From: Rebecca billardiae RCC1528
Lineage: Eukaryota; Haptophyta
Direction of reading: 5' to 3'
Assembly: GCA_965240325.2 (NCBI GenBank)
Contig: OZ251224.1
Coordinates: 124,001 to 188,000, forward strand
DNA length: 64,000 nt
A program made the translations under genes and the position numbers. Numbering within the stretch: position 1 is the stretch's first letter; every line of letters starts with the position of its first letter. A model generated the notes under the pieces. That model had not been told where the DNA came from and searched no databases. It saw only the letters and a program-made list of their open reading frames with translations. This document shows positions 24,483-34,716 of this stretch, in pieces.

Positions 24483-25651
24483 TCACCGGTCCACCAGTAC
24501 TGCGGCGGACTGCGCGCGCTTCGCCGCGCGCTCGCCCTCGAGCTCCGGCGCTCTCCTCTCGCGCTCGAACTCGGCGCAGTCGGCAGCCATGGCAGCCCGC
24601 TCGGCCGCAGCTCGATCTGTGCCCCCGCGCGCGCTGCGCTCGGTTGCGTTGGCGCGCAAGCTGGCGCGCGCAGCGTCGGCGACGGCGCGCGCGATCGCCT
24701 TGCGCGACGAGTTCAGCTCCACCTGCTGCTCCGTCAGGCGCACCTGCTGCTCCAAGATGATCGCGTGCTCAGCAGGAGTCACGCGCTGCTCGTGCAGCTG
24801 CACCTGCACGCGGCCTGCTGCGGACGCGCGCGGCGCGCTGGCGTCGGGGGGCGAGTAGAGGTCGCGGAAGGGGCAGCTGTCGTCGCCGGCGCCCAGCGAC
24901 GTGTCGTCGACATCCAGCTCCGCCTTCCTCTCCGCCGCCGACGCGCCCTGCTTCCGGCTCAGGATGCGCTCCATGTCCTCGTGCTTGCCCTTCCACCACC
25001 TGTGCACGGTCATCAGCCAGATGCCGATCACCTCGAGCCGCGGCGAGTCGTGGCGCAACGAGATGCCGAGCGCATCCACGCAGACGAGCGTGAGCGCCTT
25101 GGGCTTCTTCGTCCGACCGTCGCGCGCGGTCTGGGCGCACGCAGGGGTGAACACTCTGACCAACGGCTTGTGCTTCTTCAAGTTCTCAAGCATGAGCTCC
25201 ACGAGACCACGAGCGTGCGGAGGAGGTCGAGGAGCATGAAGTCGAGCACCGATGCGTACCGCGGGCGAGTGCCGGCCACGCGCCAGCTGGTCGAAGGCTG
25301 TAGCACGTGGATGGCGCGCGCCGCCACCGCCGTCTCCTCGAGCTGCTGCGCGCTGACGTTGACGTCAGGCCGTAGCTCGGGCCTGCACGGTTGCTCACAG
25401 TCGAGGCCGTCCGCGGAGGAGGCGAGCCCCTCGGCGGTGCCGGCAGGGACCTCGGGCGGGTCGCACACACCCATGGGCACGCGTGCATCATCATCTGCCG
25501 CGCCCTGGACCTCGTCATGCCCGGCACAGCGGTCCGCAAGTTGGTCGGCGGCAGCTGGCCCTTGCGGCAGAGGCGTCGCGGGCACGTCCGAGGGCGAGAT
25601 GGCAGCGACGGGTGGGGAAGGAGACAGTGTCCAGTCGTTGTCGATGCCCAT
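24483..25651 (-). pseudogene. hypothetical protein, two overlapping frames (possible frameshift)
   Basis: Unrecognised. The upstream frame (from ATG 25651, MGIDNDWTLSPSPP) runs to 25178 and has an acidic/Pro-rich part ending in YASVLDFMLLDLLRTL. The downstream frame (to 24483) picks up as VELMLENLKKHKPLVRVF, then SLRHDSPRLEVIGIWLMTVHR and a C-terminal Arg/Glu/Ala-rich coiled coil. The two frames join naturally at 25203-25225, where a near-duplicated octamer (GCTCGTGG / TCTCGTGG) breaks the frame. Removing one copy would give one continuous reading of roughly 385 aa. I cannot decide between a real mutation, a base-call error or two separate ORFs. A long plus-strand ORF overlaps but looks like an antisense shadow. 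Confidence 0.4.
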
Positions 25652-26051
25652 CCCACCATATTGCGCATGTTCGTCTCCGTATTGCTCTCCTGCACGTGCT
25701 CCCAGGACGCGCTCCTTGGTCGCGAGCAGCACACGTCGAGCACGCAGATTCAAATGATGAAGCACGAGCGTCGTTTGGCCAGCGACTCCCAGCGAGAGCC
25801 CGGTCCACACGAACCGTGGCTACGTGTCCGTGTCCACCGAGTCGCTCGGCGAGGCGCCTGCGCCGATGTGGGCGCGCCCAATGGCGAGCGGACGGCCGTC
25901 GACGAGGGCCATCAGCCTTGCCGACCCCGTTCAGAGCTCCGCTCCCGCGCCGGGCCGAGCCGAGCGCGGATTTGGAATCTGCCGATCGCGAAAACACGCC
26001 GAACAAGTTCTGAAAAGGAAAAGAAAAGAAATCAAAACTCGATTTAATCAG

Positions 26052-26363
26052 ATGGACCCCCTACAGTGGGCGGTCCGCGCGCGGCGCTGGCGCGCCAGAC
26101 GCGCCCGGTTGGGCAGCGCAGGCACCCTCAGCGGCCAGGACGACGACTTCCTCAACGGCAAGGGCGACGACTTCCTCTGCGGCCAGGGCGACGACTTCCT
26201 CAACGGCAAGGACGACGACTTCCTCAACGGCAAGGGCGACTACTCCCTCAACTCGGCAAGGCCACTAGGCCGCGCACACCGGCCCGGGCGACCACATCCA
26301 CTACCTGCACTACGGCATCAACTTGAACAGCCTCGGACGACGACGACACGGGCAACTACATGA
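26052..26363 (+). CDS. short ORF with DDFLNGKG octapeptide repeats
   Basis: 103 aa from ATG 26052 (MDPLQWAVRARRW). Five tandem octapeptides follow: DDFLNGKG, DDFLCGQG, DDFLNGKD, DDFLNGKG, DYSLN. The pattern resembles calcium-binding RTX repeats (GGxGxDxLx), but the period is eight, not nine, residues. The C-terminus is low-complexity (Pro/Arg/Thr). The same frame is open further upstream without an ATG. It could be chance coding through a 24-bp minisatellite. Confidence 0.3.
   Translation: MDPLQWAVRARRWRARRARLGSAGTLSGQDDDFLNGKGDDFLCGQGDDFLNGKDDDFLNGKGDYSLNSARPLGRAHRPGRPHPLPALRHQLEQPRTTTTRATT
26132..26256 (+). repeat. 24-bp tandem repeat, about 5 copies
   Basis: The unit is close to GACGACTTCCTCAACGGCAA plus GGGC. 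Copies vary in a few bases but keep length 24, so the frame is preserved. Confidence 0.9.
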
Positions 26364-26513
26364 TGACCAAGGCCGACGACGACTGCAAAACAGCGGCATC
26401 CCCGGGCGCCTACTACCTCAGTGACCGTGTGATCAGCATCGGTTACGACGACTCCCTCACCCGCGGCCAACGCGCTCCGACATCCTCCATTAACTCCATT
26501 CAGTACTTCGACA

Positions 26514-26571
26514 GACGAATCAGGAGAGCTGCGCCCTCGTGCCTGTGTCTTTAAATCATAGAATTGGTCCG
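26514..26571 (+). repeat. dispersed repeat, copy A
   Basis: About 58 bp matching the reverse complement of 62432-62488. Shared blocks include GACGAATCAGGAGA, CTGCGCC and TTAAATCATAGAAT in the same order. Confidence 0.8.
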
Positions 26572-26971
26572 CCGCCCGCGGTGCGGCCGTGGCGGCCGCC
26601 GTGCCTGGTCATGTGGTGCCGCCGGATCAGGCGGATCACTCGGATCAGTACCACGGGGACGCGGCACGCGGGCACGCAGCCCACGCTGCCGCGCTGCCCG
26701 CCAGCCCGGCCGGCCACGGGCCAGTACGCTTCAGGACGATCGAGCGCAGTCGTAGTCGTCATCGTTTTATTATATTTATAACTCGCGCGCCGGCGGTTGC
26801 TGACGCGTACGACGACGTGATGTATGCCGATATGACGAGCAGTCGTAATAACAGACTGCATCGTCAATGCTGATGTTGCGCAGCATGCTGTTAGCTGCGC
26901 TGCCTGACGAGTGCTGCTACTACTGCGCTACACAAGGGCGTTCCCGGGATCCTGCCACACGCTCCTGAAAT

Positions 26972-27004
26972 GCAAAGCCCCCGCTGCGGGGGCTTTGCCT
27001 TTTT
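26972..27004 (+). terminator. intrinsic-terminator-like hairpin (GC stem plus T5)
   Basis: A perfect 12-bp stem (26972-26983 with 26987-26998), a CTG loop, then CTTTTT. The shape is exactly that of a bacterial rho-independent terminator, odd in a nuclear algal genome. It lies about 170 bp past the 3' end of the minus-strand receptor gene but points along the plus strand. A chance hairpin or a foreign relic are both possible. Confidence 0.45.
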
Positions 27005-27171
27005 CCGTATTCAAATGTACCCGCTTCGAATGGAGGAAGGTCGTTTCAATAGGAAGGTGGTTCAATTTGGCGTATGACCAATGCGGGGAACGCCCCTGGA
27101 TAGACGTAGTGCAACAGCACCTCCAGCCGCTGCAGAGACAGAGACGATGTCCGCGTGCGTGGCATCACTCA

Positions 27172-30100
27172 TCAGACAAACATGGGCATCTCGTCGTCGG
27201 AGTCCTCACGCTCGACAACGAGTAGTGCTGGCAAGCTGCTGTCGTGCTGGAGCAGCGTGTTCGCGGCCTCGACGCCGCCCAGTGGCTCGTCATTGATCCC
27301 CGCCGCAGCGCTCGGTGTGGGCTCCGCCTCGGCCGCGGCCGCGCTGCTGTTGCCAGCGCTTGCAGTCGAGGGCTCGGGCACCAGCTCAGCGCCTGCGTCC
27401 GGTGCTGCCAGCAGGCTCCCCTCCGCGTCCAGCGCGGCGCGGCGCTCTCCGTGGCTGATGAGCGGGCTCGGCTCGGACTCGTCCGGGCCGAGGGCGGCGT
27501 CCACGCTGCCGGGCGATGAGCGGCGCATGCGGCCCGGCGTCAGCGTCACTATCTCGTAGACGGTACGAAGCGCGCCCTGGGTCCACTCCTTCGTAGCGGT
27601 GCCCGGGGCCTCAGCCAAGCCGTGGGCGAGGTGCGCACCGCCCTCGGGAGGCGAGTGCACGCGCGGGGCGGCCGAGCGCACGCTCGGGGTCGAGCCCAGC
27701 CGCCAGCTGAGGCCCGCGAGGGCGGCGGAGATGGCGCCGCGCACGACGGCGTTGAACGCCTCGATCGCCGCGGCGGCGTCCTCCAGCCCGCGGCTCTGCC
27801 CGCGCATCCGCAGCTGCGCGGTGCTCAGCCCGCTCGGCGCAAACCTCGAGACGATTGCCTCCATGATGAGTGCGCGGTCCGCCGGCACCGACGCCTGCGC
27901 GCCGCGCATGTCGAAGGAGGTGAGCGCGCTCTCTACGTCCTCGGGCGCGCGGTTGAGCGCGCGCAGCAGCCGCTCGCGCTGCGCGAACGGCATCGCCAGG
28001 TGGAACGAGCCGCCGCCCGCGCCGCTCCGCGCCCTCGGCCCGGCGCGCGCGTCCCCCTTGAACGACTTGCGCCCCGCGCCGGGCGTGCTCAGCCCGCTCA
28101 GCACGAGGTGCGCGTGCATGATCTCGAAGAGGCACCACATGCGCGAGAGCGCCACCGCCGCGTCGTACGGGTCGAGCACGAGCACGACGTGCCGGATGTG
28201 CCGGATCACGCCCGCGATGTGGATCACGTCGGACTCCACGCGGTGCTGCCGGATCGAGAAGATGCTGCGTTGGGCAGGCGGGCAGGCGGCGGTGGCGGCG
28301 CACGCGCGTGGCTGGTGAGCACCGGCGCGCGCGCTCGCTCGCGGCCGACGGCGCGCGCGCGGTGGCGGGGGGCGCGTGCGCGCACTCGATCCACAGGTAC
28401 TGCTTGTCCGGCCTGAGCGCGTGCAGCTGCATGTGCTGCTCCACCGCGTCGATGAGCCCCCTGAACGTGCACGCCTGCGCGTGGCTCACAAAGAGGGTGG
28501 CGCGGTGCACGCCCAGCGTTCCGTCGGCCGTGCGCGCCTTGCGCTCGCGCTCGCACAGCGAGAGATGGCTGTCGGCGGTCAGCTGCGAGACAAGCTTGGA
28601 GACCGAGTAGGTGGGGTCGTCGGGGTCGATGCCGTTGTCGTCGGCGAACTCGCACAGGAACGCGAGCGACACGCCCAGCGTCAGATGCTCGGGCAGCGCG
28701 CCCTCCCAGCTCGAGGGCGGCGCCGAGGCGTGCACGCCATCGCGCGGCGCGCGCTGATGCGAGTCGGGCGGAGGGCACGCTGCGCACTCCGCCAAAGCCG
28801 GCGGATGGCGCAGCGGTGGCAGCCGGTTCGAGCGAGTAGCGGCGCCACCGAGCTCAGACATTGGCGAAGTGCTCTCGCTGCAGATCCTCAGCTCGTGCCT
28901 GGGGCCGCTGTACTTGTGCCTGGCGGGGAAGCGCGCGTGCGCGGGCGAGCCCCAGTCGGCGCTGTGGGGTGCCTGGGCGGCAGCGCTCGCTGCAGACACA
29001 CGCGCGGGCGTCTCCGCGGTGGGGCCGACGGGCTCCGACGGGGTAGGCGGCGGGAGCGCGTCGACGCTGCAGGGCCGTCGCTGCCGCCGAGGAGCGAAGC
29101 CGAGCTCGAGCAGCTTGTGCGCGTGCGACGTCGGGCTGTCCGGTGAGACAGCCGTGATGCGCTCGGACGACTCGCTCGCCCGCGAGGGCTGCAGCGCGCG
29201 CACGCACTTGCACAGGCGCGCAGCGAGGCACGCGTGCACACATTCGAGCGGCCCGCGACGGATCGGCTCGCCGATGGGCTCGCACACGGGCAGCTGCGTG
29301 ATCATCCGCACCGTGTAGAGCAGCGTGAGCGCCACGTGCACCGCCAGCCTGCGCTCGGCGCCGAACACCGACCAGGGCCACAGCGTGCTGACCAGCATGA
29401 TCACGCACGAGAAGCCGACGGAGCGCCACGCGTGCCGGCTCAGAGACGCGCGCACCGAGCAGGGCGTGTACGTGACCTGCTGCAAGCCCGCCGCGCGGAC
29501 GGAGCGCAGCGCCGCCACCGAGAGCGCGAGCACGGCGGCCGGCTCGACCAGCGTGATCAGCGCGACGCGCACAAACACGGCGGGCCCGCGCGCGCGGTTG
29601 CTCGTCTGCAGCAGCGTGCTGATCGCACCCTCGAGCACGAGCAGGCAGCACGTGATGCCCAGCAGCACCCGCGTGCACGCGCCCTTCCTCAGGACGAACG
29701 AGGCGAGCCTCGACCCCCGGCTGCCCTCAAGGAAGTAGACTGCATCGTCAGCCGCGGGCGCGGCAGCGTGCGTGGGAGCGGGAGCGCGCGGGGCGCGTGA
29801 GTTGGGTGCCGCGAGATGGCTCGCGGGCGCTGCACGCAGGCGCAGAGCAGAGCCGCGCGCGCAGCCCCGCCGCCACTACGCGCGCGCACCGCAGAAAGCA
29901 GCCGTCGCGAGCGACGAGAGCGCGCTGCACGGCGCGAAGAGCATCTGCTGCATCTGGAACCACGTGATCTCCCGCGGCACGCGGAGCATCATCGCGCCGA
30001 GCAGCAGCAGCAGCAGGCTGCCCAGCAGCGAGAAGGAGAGGATCATGTGCGGGATGCTGAGCTGACCGCCCGAGTCCACGCGCCAGAACGCGAGCAGCCG

Positions 30101-30739
30101 AGTGAGCGCCATCTCCACGCTCAGCAGATTGGGCAAGATGACCACGAGTGCGAGCCACGACGCGACCGGCGACGAGATGAGCGCCTCCAGTGGGCCGGGG
30201 CCGGGCGCGAGGCGGCCGCTGAGCGCCTCGCCCGCGCGGAGCGACTCGACGAGCGGCAAGGCGGCACTGGAGGTGATGTCCGCGCACGTCACATTCCAAT
30301 GGTGCCCAACATCGCCGATGCTGCGCGCGCCGTACGCGAATCCCGGCTGCGCGTCCATCAGCGAGGCGTATCGCTCGTGGAACGAGACCCAGCCCACGGC
30401 TCCGAGCTGCGCGGCGGCGCGCGCGTGCTGCTCGGCGCTGCACTGCACCGTCCAGGCGTCGACGTGGACGATGATGGCGCCTCGGAAGTGCGCCGTGCCT
30501 CGCATGGCAGCGGCTCGGGTCAGCACGGGTGGGCACCCGTCCCCAGCGGAGTCGTACGCCCAGTCCGCCGCCTCGGTCAGCGCGAGAGGCGCGGCCGGCA
30601 CAGCGCGAGCCGTGGGTGCTGAGCGGCTGGACGTCGCGAAGCGAGCCGCCTCGTACGTCGCGCCGTCGCTCGTCGCGAGCCAGCCCGCGTCACCCGCGAG
30701 CGTGGTCACGCACAGGAGTCCAAGCGTGCCGACGACCAT
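27172..30739 (-). CDS. putative receptor: signal peptide, PA domain, seven hydrophobic segments, TIR-like domain; 3 exons
   Basis: Exons 30739-29890, 29739-28386 and 28264-27172 give 1098 aa. A signal peptide (MVVGTLGLLCVTTLAGDAGW) leads into a protease-associated-like ectodomain (about 85-175: FRGAIIVHVDAWTVQC, GAVGWVSFHERY, ADITSSAALPLVESL). Seven hydrophobic segments follow at about 193-213, 231-252, 260-285, 307-327, 337-358, 386-406 and 410-430. After a Ser/Pro-rich cytoplasmic linker comes a TIR-like module (about 660-790): TLFVSHAQACTFRGLIDAV, YLWIDIFSIRQH, then VVLVLDPYDAAVALSRMWCLFEI with Trp778, Cys779 and Glu782 in WCxxE spacing. The ~300-residue tail is acidic and low-complexity. 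Removing intron 2 creates WIDIFSIRQH, the family core, which supports the splice. An in-frame ATG at 30871 would place 44 residues before the signal peptide. Topology and receptor role are inference. Confidence 0.75.
28265..28385 (-). other. intron 2 of the PA-7TM-TIR gene
   Basis: 121 bp, phase 2: TGGATCGA|GTGCGCGCAC to CCCAACGCAG|CATCTTCTCG. It joins WI-GA to C-ATC, giving WIDIFSIRQH. Confidence 0.9.
29740..29889 (-). other. intron 1 of the PA-7TM-TIR gene
   Basis: 150 bp, phase 1: TTCTGCG|GTGCGCGCGC to GACGATGCAG|TCTACTTCC. It contains an in-frame TAG shortly after the donor. Confidence 0.8.
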
Positions 30740-32026
30740 GGTCGTTGAGAGCCGTGCTGGCGCGGTGAAGCTCGCGCGTCGCCGGCGAGTTGTGGGAGGT
30801 TGGTCAAACCGCGGTTCACTTTGGTGGTGGATTCGCGCCAAAGATGGATGCTCGTTGGAAAACGCCTCCATGATTAGGACCGCAATTGAAACAAGTTTGT
30901 GTGAAAGGAACCGGAGTTCGTGTGTATCCTACCGCGATCTACTCAGATCCACATCTCCAGATGCCCCCACGTATTCGTGGTATCGCCGTTGCTTCATTAA
31001 TTCAAGCCGGGATACCTAGGTTAATTAATTCAAGCCGGGACCTTGAGGCCCTTGTTATGGAGATGGATGGGGCTTGAACCGCCGCTTGTGTGAGTCGATC
31101 CTCTAGATCTCGGCTCTGGGTACGATGGGGTATTTTTTAGAATTCCCTTTGTATGGGTGGGGTACTACCTGGTTATAGTGTGCCTGAAATCGCCGGACCG
31201 TATGTGAGTATGTGACAGCCATGGCTGCCGCACGCCGACCGCGTACGCACGGTCCGGAGCGCATGTCGGATGGTCAAAGCACGTGCGCCGGCCTCTTGGC
31301 CCGCCCTTCGATGAGCTCGTCGCGTCTCTCCTCACGCTCCAGCCATGCTGCATGCACTAGAGTGCACCGTGCGGGCCGGCTGGCGAGCTGCAGACGCGGT
31401 GGATGCCCGGTTGGCATGTGCGCCTAAGGCTGGGCGCCCAGGCCTTTAGGGCGTACGGGGGTGGACGTGCACACTTGCGTTCAGTCCTTTGAAGCGCGCG
31501 CCGAGGCTGTTTCGGAGGCGTGCACCTACTCGCGGATGTCGGCGGCACTCCGTCACCGAGTGGGCAGCCCGCCGTGGCCACAGAGGCCACGGCGGGCACT
31601 TCATTCGGGCGAGATGTACATGGCCCCATGGCGGCAGGGAACGTTCTGTGTGTACGCTGCGGGTCCCGCCGAGGTCAGTGATACGGGCTTCGCCTGGGTG
31701 TGTGGCTTGAACACACTGCTCGGGGGCCCACGGATCGCCGCGCATGACGCAGGGCGCGGCCGCGGGTTACCAATACCCTCCGGCTCCGCCAGCCCGTTAG
31801 CCTACATAGCTGCGCTAGCAAATAGTAACTAGGCCATTATTATATAAAAATACGTGCGGCACATGCGCAGTGTGTCAAAACTCAAAATATTTTATAATAT
31901 ATATAGACGGAGTTTTATTATTCATCGTCAACGAGAACCCTAGCGCGCTACTCTGGAGCCCTTCCCATATTATAATAATAAAATAATATATATAATTGCT
32001 GAATGGCCAGCGTCCGCAATTGGCCT

Positions 32027-32124
32027 TCTCAAACCGGTAGAAAACCCGTTTGCCGACTGAGCTAAATCGGCTCGCGCGAGCCGATTTAGCTCAGTCGGCA
32101 AACGGGTTTTCAACCGGTTTGAGA
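32027..32124. repeat. 98-bp near-perfect palindrome
   Basis: Two 49-nt arms meet at CTCGC|GCGAG (centre 32075/32076) with no spacer. Only one pair fails (32039/32112, A opposite A). The right arm contains GCCGATTTAGCTCAGTCGGC, which looks like a tRNA acceptor/D-arm start, but no tRNA can be folded. Confidence 0.95.
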
Positions 32125-32452
32125 TAACCGTAAGTCACCTGGGGACAGTCCCGCGAGGGGCTGTAGTCCGTCCCAGTCTACCGACTACGGATTTGTTGAC
32201 GAGGTTGTTCCTTCCCCGCCCGGTCTGTCCCGGGCGTCCTGCCCTGCGTGCTCGTCTGCGCTGTGTGGCTTCGTAGAGGCTCCGGCTTCTGTGTGTGTGT
32301 GGGCGGTGAGCCCTTCACTGCGGCTGTGGCTTCTTGAGGCTCGTTGTGTCATCGACATCGTTGTTGACCCGGGGGTGACTGTACCCGGGGGCTGCGCTTC
32401 TCGTGGAACCGTGCTCGTCTTCTGTCGGCAAACGGGTTTTCAACCGGTTTGA
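32094..32452 (+). repeat. 29-bp direct repeats 330 bp apart
   Basis: The sequence at 32094-32122 (GTCGGCAAACGGG through ACCGGTTTGA) recurs exactly at 32424-32452. The first copy is part of the palindrome's right arm. The interval is GC-rich and structured, with GTAGTC/GACTAC and two ACCCGGGGG blocks. It could be a small mobile or structured RNA element; I cannot name it. Confidence 0.75.
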
Positions 32453-33031
32453 TCTTTGGCACTACGCCAGGTTAACGGCGAGTTTTCGGATGAACCAAGT
32501 GTGCGTGCACGTTAAACTGATGCTGATGATAATAGCAGTATAAACTGAGTAGTCAAGGGCCTTGCTTATTATTGCAGTAGTGATGATAGCACTTATTATT
32601 ATTATATTTATAGCCAGCTCGGCACTGTTTACGAATCCGACGAATAATATCGTGTTACCACAGTGTATAATGCCGAATGCGGCGGCGGAGTTTCATGGCC
32701 GCGCGTAATAGTATTATTCGTCGATCTATATAATCCGATTATTTATTCGAGTCCTCGGGTACGTGAGTATATATATGCATATATATGCATATATATGTAT
32801 AGATCGAGCTTATATATATTAATTAATTAATTAATATAGCAGTCGTGTGACGATTTAGTACAAACTGTAAAAATACTCAGAATATAATAATAGTTATAAT
32901 AATGATCAAACGTAGTATACGTACCCGAGACGTAGTGGCCGCCCGCGCAGCACGGCCGTCCCGACGGCGTGACGGACCGTAGGGAACACCAGCTACAGTA
33001 GGAGTAGGATAGCGCTGCTCCGCAGCAGTCC

Positions 33032-33982
33032 TCACCTGCCGCCGCCCTTCTCGTCGTGCTCGTGCTCGCACAGCGGGAGCAGGAGCTGCTCGAGGCTCGA
33101 TCGGCGCCGCAGCAGCCCGGCCCGCTTCGCCTTCGCGCGCTGCATCGTGATGTACTCGTCGGAGGCGAACATGAAGACGAAGGTTGCAAAGTTGGCGGCC
33201 AGGTTTTTCAGCATCAGGCTCGACCAGCAGCGCAGCAGGTACTGCGGCCGCATCACCGCCGAGAACGCCTCAGCGCGCGCTGCGCTGCCGTGCTTCCCGT
33301 GCCCGTGCGCAGCGTCGAGCTGGGCCTGCACGGCCGTGGCCGTCTCGGTCACGAAGGCGGCGGAGGTCTCGACGAGCGAGACCGCGGGCGTCACGACGCT
33401 CGCCAGGTACGCGGCGCGCACCGCCACCTGCTGGTTGTTCTCGCACGGCCTGCTCAGCGGGCCCTGCCGCACGTACGGCACGAGGAAGTCCTTCATGCCG
33501 AAGCAGAGCATCATGCGCAGCCCCTCCCCCGGCGCAAAGATCGCGGTGTTGAGCGCATATGAACGCAGCCCGGCGGCCGTGCCGAAGAGCCGGACGGCCG
33601 CCGCCGGGTACCGCTCGCCGCTGATCTTGGCGAGCTGCAACATCCGGAAGAGGTTGAGAACGGGCGAGAACACGAGGCCGCAGGCAAAGCTCGCGGCGAA
33701 CGGCCGCTCCTCGCGCAGCTCAGTCGGGATCTGCAGGTTGAGGTACGTCGCCGTCCCCTTCATGCCGAAGCGCGCGACCCCGCCCGCGTACGCCGAGCTC
33801 AGCGACAGCGTGCTCTCCCGCATGTGCGCAAAGAAGCCGTGTGCGAGGGCGGTGTCGTGCGCGATGACGATGCGCGCCCGATCGAGGGGGATGCCCAGCA
33901 GGTTTGCGCTGATCCCGGCGGACACGGCGCCCGCCAGCTTCACCGTCTCCTCCGACGCGCCGCCTGCCAGCGCCGCCGCCAT
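33032..33982 (-). CDS. mitochondrial carrier family (SLC25-like) protein
   Basis: 316 aa, the standard carrier length. The first repeat carries GIPLDRARI, a P-x-D-x-x-R carrier signature at the end of helix 1. Later parts have repeated long amphipathic helices (AASFACGLVFSPVLNLFRML, AAYLASVVTPAVSLVETSAAF, LMLKNLAANFATFVFMFAS). Only the first signature is canonical; the second and third are weak, so the substrate cannot be guessed. It is probably in the inner mitochondrial or another organelle membrane. Lys/Arg and a His/Glu-rich tail (CEHEHDEKGGGR) end the protein. The upstream region contains one arm of the large inverted repeat, 83 bp from the start codon. Confidence 0.7.
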   Translation of the reverse strand: MAAALAGGASEETVKLAGAVSAGISANLLGIPLDRARIVIAHDTALAHGFFAHMRESTLSLSSAYAGGVARFGMKGTATYLNLQIPTELREERPFAASFACGLVFSPVLNLFRMLQLAKISGERYPAAAVRLFGTAAGLRSYALNTAIFAPGEGLRMMLCFGMKDFLVPYVRQGPLSRPCENNQQVAVRAAYLASVVTPAVSLVETSAAFVTETATAVQAQLDAAHGHGKHGSAARAEAFSAVMRPQYLLRCWSSLMLKNLAANFATFVFMFASDEYITMQRAKAKRAGLLRRRSSLEQLLLPLCEHEHDEKGGGR

Positions 33983-34064
33983 GATTGCGGACCTCGCCCC
34001 ACGTGTTCACGCCCGTGCGTCCACCCTGATCTGATGCGAAGTCGCGCGATCGCGCCCTTCGCAA

Positions 34065-34406
34065 GGCGAGCGGTGCGAGCGGAGCGGAGCGAGTACTATC
34101 AGCGGCGGAGGGCGGCGAGGCCGCGCACGGCGTGAGGCGCGACGTCGGCCGAGTCGGTCCGCAGAGGATGCGCGGCGCTCGGCCCGCTGCGCAGCAGCAG
34201 TGCGCCTCACTTTGCCCCGAGCGCCGTCCTCCTCGTCGCCTCCTTCCCGCCTTGGAGCAGCACGCATGTGCGCGCCGCCACAATGAAGGCGGCACGGGCT
34301 CGCTCGGAAGACCGCGCGCGCGTGGCGCGCGACTTGGTCGGCTGCGCGCGCGCGCTGCCGCGGGGCAAGGTAGCGCCATCGAATGCGCGCGCCGTGCCCG
34401 CGCGAG
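34065..34406 (+). repeat. large inverted repeat, left arm (342 bp)
   Basis: It is the reverse complement of 34717-35058 over the whole length; I found one mismatch (CTGCGGACC versus CTGCAGACC). The 310-bp spacer 34407-34716 is not shared. Open frames inside are mirror images of each other and are not taken as genes. Confidence 0.93.
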
Positions 34407-34716
34407 CCTTTGCTCACGGACATCTCATGAGCGTAGTGCTCGCTTGCCTGCTTGCTCTCACAAATGGTTCGCTGTGCCTCACGCCGGCACTGTTCGGGTC
34501 GATTAGCAGGGCGTTGAGTGACATTGGAAAGCCAGGACGAAGGCCAAGTCTTGTGTATTCCTTCTCAGCACGAATGCAAGTGGAAGCTAAGGCTCGGCAT
34601 CGATGGTACCAACACTCACGCCGCTGTCTTTTCCAGCTTCACGACAGTCGGCAAGTCGGATGCGCAGGCAGCATTCGGCATGCGTGTGAGCTCGCACCCA
34701 CGTGCGCGTACACGCT

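Larger units (their letters stand above)
26364..27171. other. intergenic region with terminator-like hairpin
   Basis: About 800 bp without a supported gene. It holds a dispersed repeat copy (26514-26571) and a strong GC hairpin followed by T's (26972-27004), both listed separately. Confidence 0.5.
30740..33031. other. gene-free region with AT-rich island and palindrome
   Basis: About 2.3 kb without a supported gene. It has a direct repeat TTAATTCAAGCCGGGA at about 30995-31040 (two copies). An AT-rich island spans roughly 31820-32930, with (TA)-rich and AATTAATTAATT runs. A 98-bp palindrome lies at 32027-32124 with a 29-bp repeat 330 bp downstream. The region includes the promoters of neither flanking coding end with certainty. 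Confidence 0.55.

Noticed and set aside
24111-25757. 548-codon plus-strand ORF
   Set aside because: Overlaps the minus-strand hypothetical gene, which has better helix/coiled-coil features. The plus reading shows no motif.
32085-32160. tRNA-like start GCCGATTTAGCTCAGTCGGC
   Set aside because: No anticodon arm, T-arm or matching acceptor 3' strand can be found. The similarity is limited to the acceptor/D-arm consensus.
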